56,402 nucleotides of DNA from Synechococcales cyanobacterium S06. Its GTDB lineage: Bacteria; Cyanobacteriota; Cyanobacteriia; Cyanobacteriales; JAABRE01. Both the position numbers and the translations under genes were made by a program. Positions 51,436 to 56,402 of this stretch are shown piece by piece; positions within the stretch are counted from its first letter, which is position 1; each line of letters begins with the position of its first letter. Location of the stretch: NCBI GenBank assembly GCA_011391125.1, contig JAABRE010000027.1:1-56402 (forward strand). Direction: 5' to 3'. The notes beneath the pieces were generated by a model. The model searched no databases, had not been told where the DNA came from, and worked only from the letters and a program-made list of their open reading frames with translations.

Positions 51436-52488
51436 ATGGCCATTAAATTGCTTTTAGTCGAAGATTCGATCATTGTCACCACCATCCTTAAAAAGATTTT
51501 TAATTCAGCGCCAGACATTGAGGTGGTAGGCACTGCTGTCAATGGTATAGAAGGTTTGGAGTTAGTTTATAAACTGCAACCTGATGTCATTTGCACTGAT
51601 TTACATATGCCGAAAATGAACGGGTTGGAATTTACCTCAGAGGTAATGGAAAAATGCCCTCGTCCTATTTTGGTGATTAGTGCATCAGTACAGGAAGACG
51701 ACATCCGTCATGTGTTCGATTTACTGGAAGCGGGAGCTGTTGATGTAATTCCGAAGCCCCGCGCTGGTACAATAACTGATTATGAATTGATGAGAACTCA
51801 GTTGATCAATAAGGTGAGGGTAATTGCTGGAGTTAAGGTCTTTACCCGCAAAAAGTCCCGTCTTTCCCAGACGGTAGCAATTCCAGCTCCTCCTCCGAGC
51901 TCTGCTCCTCCCCAATTTAGCGGCAAAACCGCCACTAAAATCGTGGTGATTGGAGCTTCCACCGGCGGTCCTCAAGCTTTACAAGCTATTTTAAGTCAAT
52001 TAAAACCCGGTTTCCCCTATCCCCTAATTTGTGTTCAACATATTAGTATGGGGTTTTTATCCGGTTTATTGGATTGGTTGGCTACAAGTTGCCCTTTGCC
52101 GATTAAAACGGCTGTCCATGGCGAAATTCCCCAAGCTGGGGTGGTCTATTTTCCCCCCGAAAACCAACATTTGCAAATTAATTCCATGGGACGTTTTCTT
52201 TGCAGCAGTCTGCCGCCTGTTGACGGCCACCGCCCTTCTGTGACGGTGACTTTGCAATCCGTAGGGCAGTATTACCGTAGTAATGCGATCGGAATTTTGT
52301 TGACTGGTATGGGCAGGGATGGAGCGGCCGGACTTTTAGCCATGAGTCAAGCCGGCGGTTTCACCATTGCCCAAGATGAAGCAAGTTCCGTAGTTTTCGG
52401 AATGCCCAAGGAGGCGATCGCCCTTGGAGCGGCTAAAAAAGTCCTCCCCTTACAGGACATTGCGGCTACTTTATTAAGGAGTGTGTAA
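51436..52488 (+). CDS. cheB: Chemotaxis methylesterase CheB
   Basis: A 350-residue protein: receiver domain (Asp10, Asp55 in 'CTDLHMPK', Lys107 in 'IPKPRA'), a Pro/Ser linker (about 145-163) and the esterase/deamidase domain with catalytic Ser175 ('GASTGG'), His202 ('QHISMGF') and Asp295 ('MGRDGAAGL'). It removes methyl groups added by CheR and is activated by phosphorylation from CheA. It begins 4 nt after cheA. It is complete, so adaptation by methylation is possible in this pathway. Confidence 0.96.
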   Translation: MAIKLLLVEDSIIVTTILKKIFNSAPDIEVVGTAVNGIEGLELVYKLQPDVICTDLHMPKMNGLEFTSEVMEKCPRPILVISASVQEDDIRHVFDLLEAGAVDVIPKPRAGTITDYELMRTQLINKVRVIAGVKVFTRKKSRLSQTVAIPAPPPSSAPPQFSGKTATKIVVIGASTGGPQALQAILSQLKPGFPYPLICVQHISMGFLSGLLDWLATSCPLPIKTAVHGEIPQAGVVYFPPENQHLQINSMGRFLCSSLPPVDGHRPSVTVTLQSVGQYYRSNAIGILLTGMGRDGAAGLLAMSQAGGFTIAQDEASSVVFGMPKEAIALGAAKKVLPLQDIAATLLRSV

Positions 52489-52519
52489 CAATTAACAATT
52501 AACAATTAATAATTGTTAA

Positions 52520-52829
52520 TTAAATTTTTTTATATGGAAATAATTAGCCATCTTCACACAGTAGGGTGGGTTAGCAGCCCTTCGTGATTTTGATATAGCA
52601 CTTTCCGATTAAGTGTTATATACCCCTCACCCCCCCAACCCCCCTCATCCCAAAGGGAGAGGGGGAAAGAGAGGTAAAATGTCAAATGAAAATGCTATAA
52701 CAAATTCGGGAGTTTTGATGGGCAGCGTAACCCACCATCTTAAATATTGTATCAAATTATCGATTTTACCCCAAAAAGTCGGGAGAGCCTTAAATTTTTT
52801 TATATGGAAATAATTAGCCATCTTCACAC
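52520..52829. repeat. 40-bp direct repeat duplicating the start of the VOC gene
   Basis: Identical 40-bp copies at 52520-52559 and 52790-52829, exactly 270 bp apart. Each contains TTTTTTTATATGGAAATAAT followed by the next codons of the VOC gene. Between them lie a GTAGGGTGGGTTAGC.../GCGTAACCCACC palindromic repeat and a family A MITE. The left copy encodes only a 17-codon peptide before a stop. There is no other gene in 52489-52803. Confidence 0.9.
52596..52697. mobile_element. MITE family A copy (102 bp, TA target)
   Basis: Begins TAGCACTTTCCGATTAAGTG and ends GAAAATGCTA, flanked by TA (52594-52595, 52698-52699). It is a diverged member with CCCCCCCAACCCCCCTC in the interior. It lies within the 270-bp duplication upstream of the VOC gene. 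Confidence 0.8.
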
Positions 52830-53166
52830 TGCAATTTTAGTTTCAGATTTAACAAAAGCGGAACATTTTTATAGTCATATTTTAGGGTTAAAAAAAGTCG
52901 ATCGCCCTTTAAAATATGACGGAATATGGTATCAAATCGGCGCTTTTCAACTACATTTAATAGTAGAAAATAACCAAAATCACAAATTAGTAAATAGCGA
53001 AAAAATAGGGCGTAATCCTCACATTGCATTAGGAATAAAAGACGTTAAAACTGTTAAAAATTACCTGGAAAATGAGGGCTATAAAACGCAAATGAGTGCC
53101 TCGGGAAGGGCCGCTTTATTTATTCAAGACCCTGACGGTAATATTATCGAATTAACTGAGGTATAA
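52804..53166 (+). CDS. VOC (glyoxalase/bleomycin-resistance) family protein
   Basis: A 120-residue single-module VOC protein: 'ISHLHTAILVSDLTKAEHFYSHILGLKKVDRP' opens the first beta-alpha-beta-beta-beta unit (metal-site His near residue 7), 'HIALGIKDVKTVKNYLENEGY' the second (His near 73), and 'ALFIQDPDGNIIELTEV' supplies the C-terminal Glu. Dimers of such proteins use metal to act on small electrophiles or bind antibiotics; the substrate is unknown. I place the start at the ATG at 52804 because the first codons match family sequence; an upstream in-frame ATG at 52747 would read repeat DNA. Its promoter may have been altered by the duplicated 270-bp segment. Confidence 0.88.
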   Translation: MEIISHLHTAILVSDLTKAEHFYSHILGLKKVDRPLKYDGIWYQIGAFQLHLIVENNQNHKLVNSEKIGRNPHIALGIKDVKTVKNYLENEGYKTQMSASGRAALFIQDPDGNIIELTEV

Positions 53167-53251
53167 AGGTTTGTTACCTTTCATTTCTTTAATAATCTTC
53201 ATGATTTTCACACTCACAACACGACATTTTTTATATTTCAGAAAACTAACA

Positions 53252-53557
53252 TTATGAGACTAAATAAATACGCTCTTCTCCTTTTTCAAGGGTTAAACGA
53301 TAACCACAGGCCTTAACTATTTGTAATAAATTAGTAAGTTTTAAATCTTTTTGTTTTCCAGAACGAATATCTTGAATTACAGAAGGAGAAATCTTCGCTT
53401 CTTTTGCTAATTGACGTACGGATTTCTGGTCATTTTCCATTAAGGAAATTAATAATTCAGAGAGTAAAAATTCCTGATATCCTTCCTCTAATTTAGCTTT
53501 AAATTCGGGATTTTCCATTAATTTATTAAAGGTTGAGCTTTCATTATTTTTATTCAT
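53252..53557 (-). CDS. HigA/XRE-family antitoxin
   Basis: A 101-residue protein with a C-terminal helix-turn-helix: 'SVRQLAKEAKISPSVIQDIRSGKQKDLKLTNLLQIVKACGYRLTLEKG'. The ATG at 53557 overlaps the end of the upstream toxin reading frame (toxin TAA at 53550-53552), the usual HigB-HigA order with coupled translation. An upstream in-frame start would lie inside the toxin gene. The toxin is interrupted by a MITE, so the antitoxin may be orphaned. It binds DNA and normally represses its own operon. Confidence 0.85.
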   Translation of the reverse strand: MNKNNESSTFNKLMENPEFKAKLEEGYQEFLLSELLISLMENDQKSVRQLAKEAKISPSVIQDIRSGKQKDLKLTNLLQIVKACGYRLTLEKGEERIYLVS

Positions 53558-54037
53558 AATATGTTCCTTTTTCATTTCTTTTGATATAATCATTCATGTA
53601 TTTTATAGCTTTTTCCTTATCTTTTTGAGGTAATTTTTGCTGTTTTTTATAAAAACCATTGGTGATATAGCATTTTCAGATTAAATGAGATACAACCCCT
53701 CACCCCCCTACCCCCCTCATCCCAAAGGGAGAGGGGGGAAAAGAGTCCTCATAAATTTGGCAAGTGCTATAATAATTTTTTTACCCGTAAAGAAAAAGCA
53801 TAAAAATCGATCAGGTTGTGGTTTAAAAGCGTATATTTTATCGCCTTCATTGCGGAATAGTTCTTTATTACTAATTTTACCAAAATCACCTATTCTTTTT
53901 ACTAGAAATAAAAATTTTAGTTGCTGTTTTTCTGGTAGTGAATAAAAATACTCTCTCGCTGCACTATTGCTATCTTCCTCAAAATACCACTCTAACTGGA
54001 AAGCATCACCAACATAAATTACATATTCTTTGTTCAT
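53550..54037 (-). pseudogene. HigB/RelE-like toxin interrupted by a family A MITE
   Basis: From the ATG at 54037 the frame gives 'MNKEYVIYVGDAFQLEWYFEEDSNSAAREYFYSLPEKQQLKFLFLVKRIGDFGKISNKELFRNEGDKIYAFKPQPDRFLCFFFTGKKIII', then enters the MITE and ends at 53717 with a foreign tail. Beyond the element the gene continues 'TNGFYKKQQKLPQKDKEKAIKYMNDYIKRNEKGTYYE' to a stop at 53550-53552. Excision of the 102-bp element plus one TA restores a 127-residue Gp49/HigB-type protein ('..IYAFKP...RF..FF....I.L.NGF.KK.QK.P..'). The C-terminal catalytic region is separated, so the toxin should be inactive. Confidence 0.88.
53668..53769. mobile_element. MITE family A copy inside a HigB-like toxin gene
   Basis: 102 bp, begins TAGCATTTTCAGATTAAATG and ends TTGGCAAGTGCTA, flanked by TA (53666-53667, 53770-53771). 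One extra G in the internal G-run distinguishes it from the copies at 7444 and 41246, so it is a recent insertion. Confidence 0.9.
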
Positions 54038-54383
54038 ATTGTAACACTTTACCAGTACAGTTAGCGATAGTCAAGACTAATTTGAAAAATCACTCTTTTC
54101 TATTTCTTTAATAATTTTCATGGTTTCTAAACTCACCGTTGTAACCCGCATTATTAAGTCAATTACGGTTTCTTTGTAATCAGCAAAACAATAATTATTA
54201 AACTTTTCAGCAATAGTTTGATCCTTCGCTTTTTTCTCCTTATATTGGTCTAAAATCCACTCAATTGCGGACCGATTTCCTAATTTATATTCCCATACTT
54301 CGGGGGGAATTTCTGTTAAGGTGGTGACATCATCTATTAATATTTGGTTTTTGGTTTTATCTACTTTTAATTTGGGTTTTATA

Positions 54384-54442
54384 ACCCCCCAACCCCCCTT
54401 ACCCCCCCTAACCCCCCCTTGAAAGGGGGGGGTAGGGGGGGT
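54384..54442. repeat. In-frame GC-rich palindromic repeat in the methyltransferase gene
   Basis: CCCCCC-run/CTTGAAAGGGGGG palindrome encoding 'TPPTPPFQGGVRGGKGGWG' on the gene's strand, with frame preserved. It lies in the C-terminal specificity region. Confidence 0.8.
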
Positions 54443-54654
54443 AAAGTCAATTCTTTTCACAGAATAAGGTTTAATTGTTTCATAATTAATATGTAAATCC
54501 ATTAATTTTTGTCCCCAATTTTTCCACTGATTAAAGTCATCATAAAAGGGAATTCTTGGGAATTCTCGCTTTAAATTTAACTCATATTTTTGGCGATATT
54601 TCGGGTTATGTAAAACACCATAAATGTAATAGAAAATGTCTTCTTTTGTGATTT

Positions 54655-54742
54655 CACCCTCACCCCCTACCCCTCTCCCACAGGATGAGGGGAGTCTTCT
54701 CCCCCCTCTCTCTGAGAGAGAGGGGGGTTGGGGGGGTGAGGG
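54655..54742. repeat. In-frame GC-rich repeat of the 'PPSLSERGG' type
   Basis: CCCTCTCTCTGAGAGAGAGGGG palindrome with CCCTCACCCCC flanks, encoding 'PSPPQPPSLSERGGRRLPSS' and more in the methyltransferase frame. The core differs from the other three repeats and resembles the family A MITE interior. Confidence 0.75.
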
Positions 54743-55521
54743 TTGATAATATTCCCTAAACTGCTGCAATCCCCAATCAGTAATATTTTCCTGTCTGTTT
54801 CCTCCCTCATCATAAGTATATAAGGCAAAACAAGTAGCTCCTCTGGCACAAAAATTTAAGTCACATAAAGTATTAATAGCTAAAATAAGAAAATCAGTTT
54901 GTTCATTATTAGCAAAACAAATAACTTGATTAACTGAATTGGTATTATTAAATAATAACGGTTGTGCTCCTCTTATATCAATAGGAATATAACCAAAATA
55001 AAGGTATTTTGCGACAAAAGGTCTATAATGAGCTTTTCTTAAGTCTTCTTGATAAAAAATACCTAATTTTTCTTTTCTTAATTTATCTCTTTTGATCATT
55101 TTACTCCACTTAATTAAATTTCTTTCCCCAAGAAAATTATCGACAACGGGATTAGATTCTTGTTTAATATCTTGATAATTATGATCTTTTTTATATTCAA
55201 TCCATCTGTTAACTTCATGATTATATTCATCTATGAAAAACTTACTTTTAGCTATTAAATTTTCTAAATCAAAATCATAAACCCATTCATCCCTATTCGT
55301 AGCAACTCCATTAGAATATAACTCAAAAATAGTTTGTTTATTTTTCTTGTCAACCAAAGGAATTAAACTTTCAAAATCATTATTAGTTAGGTTAATCCAA
55401 TTATTATTTTTATCGGGTGTAATATGGGTAAAATTAAGGGAATCAAATTTAGTTTTAGCTAAATAATCCCGCTTTTCTTGTCCACTATTGAAATTAATTA
55501 AAGAATTATAAAATATTTGAC

Positions 55522-55566
55522 ACCCCCCCTTTAATTCCCCCCCTTGAAAGGGGGGGTTAGGGGGGG
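55522..55566. repeat. In-frame GC-rich palindromic repeat (PPNPPFQGG type)
   Basis: CCCCCCTTGAAAGGGGGGG palindrome with flanking C- and G-runs, encoding 'TPPNPPFQGGELKGG' within the methyltransferase frame without disrupting it. Confidence 0.8.
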
Positions 55567-55980
55567 TAGATTTTTTTACTAAAAAAGTAATAGCAACCCC
55601 TATCATAATATTAAAAACATTACCAGTTGTATCACCTGCTCTAATATCTCCACCTAAATCTATCGTATAAATATAATCAAATTCATTAGCTACAGTTTTT
55701 CTAAAACCATCAAATCCTTTAGAGTTAATAAAAGAAGAATTTGTAATAAATGCCACAATTCCATTCTCATTTAATCTATCAGTTGCCCATCTTAGAAACC
55801 TCGCATACATATCATAAACCTTCGTTTTTTGAGCGGTACTTTCCTTCACATAAGTATCTTTAATTCGCTTATCTATGGCAGGATATTCACGATTTTTATT
55901 GTTATCATTTTCGTTTTGCTGATTTGCATTATAGGGAGGATTACCGATAATTACTGATATTTTACGGTCATTTTGTCGCA

Positions 55981-56022
55981 CCCCCCCTAACCCCCCCTTT
56001 CAAGGGGGGGACATAGGGGGGG
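55981..56022. repeat. GC-rich palindromic repeat that supplies a stop codon
   Basis: CCCCCCCTAACCCCCCCTTT followed by CAAGGGGGGG and ACATAGGGGGGG. On the gene's strand it reads '...PPMSPP-stop-KGGLGGV', with TGA at 56000-56002. The orientation is opposite to the repeat at 55522, whose same core reads TTTCAA (Phe-Gln) instead of TTGAAA. Confidence 0.85.
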
Positions 56023-56402
56023 TCTCCAAAGACATGGCGAATAAATCGCCCTGTTTTTGCGCAAAAGAAGTATGATCTAAAGTATCCACTAAACAAATAT
56101 TATTAAACTCCTCATATTCCTCCATTTTTTGCTGATAAGTATATTCAATATTTAGGTTAGCAATGTAATATGGTAAAATAGCCAATTCATTACAATGAAT
56201 CTCATTTTGATACTTATATTTAAGCTTATCTTTCGGCAAATATTCGATTAATTCTGTTATAAATGTACCTGTACCTGTCGCAGGGTCTAATATTTCAACT
56301 TGTGGATCAGCTAATAATTTATTAAAGTGTTTATGTACTAGATAATCCGTACTTTCAATCATGAATTTAACAATTTCATTGGGAGTATAAACAATACCCA
56401 AC
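56000..56402 (-). pseudogene. Type ISP-like DNA methyltransferase, N-proximal fragment (cut by window edge)
   Basis: At least 133 codons up to the right edge of the window. It carries 'VYTPNEIVKFMIESTDYLVHKHF' and methyltransferase motif I 'ILDPATGTGTFITELIEYL' (SAM binding), followed by 'NEIHCNELAILPYYIANLNIEYTY'. It ends 'FAMSLETPPMSPP', where the last residues and the stop come from a GC-rich repeat. The nuclease and helicase parts expected of a type ISP enzyme would lie beyond the edge. The apparent ATG at 56401 is inside a conserved motif and is not the gene start. Confidence 0.8.

Larger units (their letters stand above)
54077..55999 (-). pseudogene. Type ISP-like DNA methyltransferase, C-terminal fragment
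   Basis: A 634-residue reading frame (GTG at 55981) beginning 'RQNDRKISVIIGNPPYNANQ', methyltransferase motif IV (NPPY), and running to a C-terminal specificity-type region ('NQILIDDVTTLTEIPPEVWEYKLGNRSAIEWILDQYKEKKAKDQTIAEKFNNYCF'). That ending is typical of type ISP restriction-modification enzymes. It is the same reading frame as the fragment at 56000-56402, separated only by an in-frame TGA brought by a GC-rich repeat. Three further GC-rich repeats are inserted in frame at 54384-54442, 54655-54742 and 55522-55566, adding Pro/Gly-rich stretches such as 'TPPNPPFQGGE'. Translation from the GTG would still lack motif I. Confidence 0.8.

Noticed and set aside
55981-56022. Phase variation of the methyltransferase by slippage in the C7/G7 runs
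   Set aside because: Changing either tract by one base leads to a stop soon after; two compensating changes would be needed, so a simple on/off switch is unlikely.

Overview
The window is chromosomal DNA from an AT-rich cyanobacterium, probably a unicellular one of the Geminocystis/Cyanobacterium type (an inference). Evidence: many HIP1-type GCGATCGC octamers, a carboxysome shell gene (ccmO), the Rubisco assembly factor gene raf1, a clpR-clpP3 pair, a PATAN-type response regulator, HpsE and HpsJ polysaccharide proteins, a 4-Cys kinase-like protein, and heptanucleotide repeat arrays. No tRNA, rRNA or CRISPR array was recognised.

Layout. 0.1-3.4 kb: a minus-strand polysaccharide group (PP-loop ATPase, pyruvyl-transferase-like protein, HpsE-like glycosyltransferase). 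3.5-9.6 kb: DUF1499, a small antitoxin-like pair between two copies of a 147-bp repeat, LD-carboxypeptidase, hemE, an interrupted antitoxin gene, clpR-clpP3 and a solitary atpZ-like gene. 9.6-12.1 kb: an IS200/IS605-type end remnant, a PEP-CTERM protein and repeats. 12.1-15.3 kb: an RRM protein, a RelE-type toxin with tandemly duplicated antitoxins, a truncated HicB and a phosphate permease. 15.4-18.0 kb: ccmO and raf1, divergent. 18.1-20.2 kb: three consecutive toxin-antitoxin (TA) pairs. 20.2-29.8 kb: a 47-residue four-Cys protein, an RTX protein, mltG with a DUF3727 gene, a Nudix hydrolase, an M13 peptidase, a secreted unknown and argH. 29.9-36.7 kb: RsbU-like phosphatase, ftsY, nusB, DUF502, HpsJ and a kinase-like protein without catalytic aspartates. 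36.8-40.6 kb: a 65-bp tandem array, then secE-nusG-rplK-rplA and an L10 leader with rplJ-rplL. 40.7-41.6 kb: a TA operon with both genes interrupted. 42.0-52.5 kb: a chemosensory cluster (CheR-TPR, double CheW, MCP, PATAN-REC on the other strand, CheA-REC with two Hpt domains, CheB). 52.8-56.4 kb: a VOC protein, an interrupted HigBA-like pair and a type ISP-like DNA methyltransferase broken by a GC-rich repeat and cut by the window edge.

The most striking pattern is damage to TA and restriction genes by small non-coding elements. Two TA-target MITE families (about 101-103 bp, here 'family A', and 124 bp, 'family B'), whose ends suggest mobilisation by an IS630/mariner-type transposase, occur about a dozen times. 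Insertions lie inside an antitoxin gene, its VapC partner and a HigB-like toxin, and one ends a HicB gene. A different 134-bp element with an 8-bp target duplication splits another antitoxin gene. At the clearest sites, removing the element plus one target copy restores an uninterrupted reading frame. No transposase gene is visible here.

The second notable system is the chemosensory operon. It contains both CheR and CheB, which the Synechocystis-type Pil/Tax loci lack, and its domain make-up resembles Wsp/Frz 'alternative function' pathways. It also carries a duplicated, degenerate Hpt domain and the remnant of a lost second receptor.
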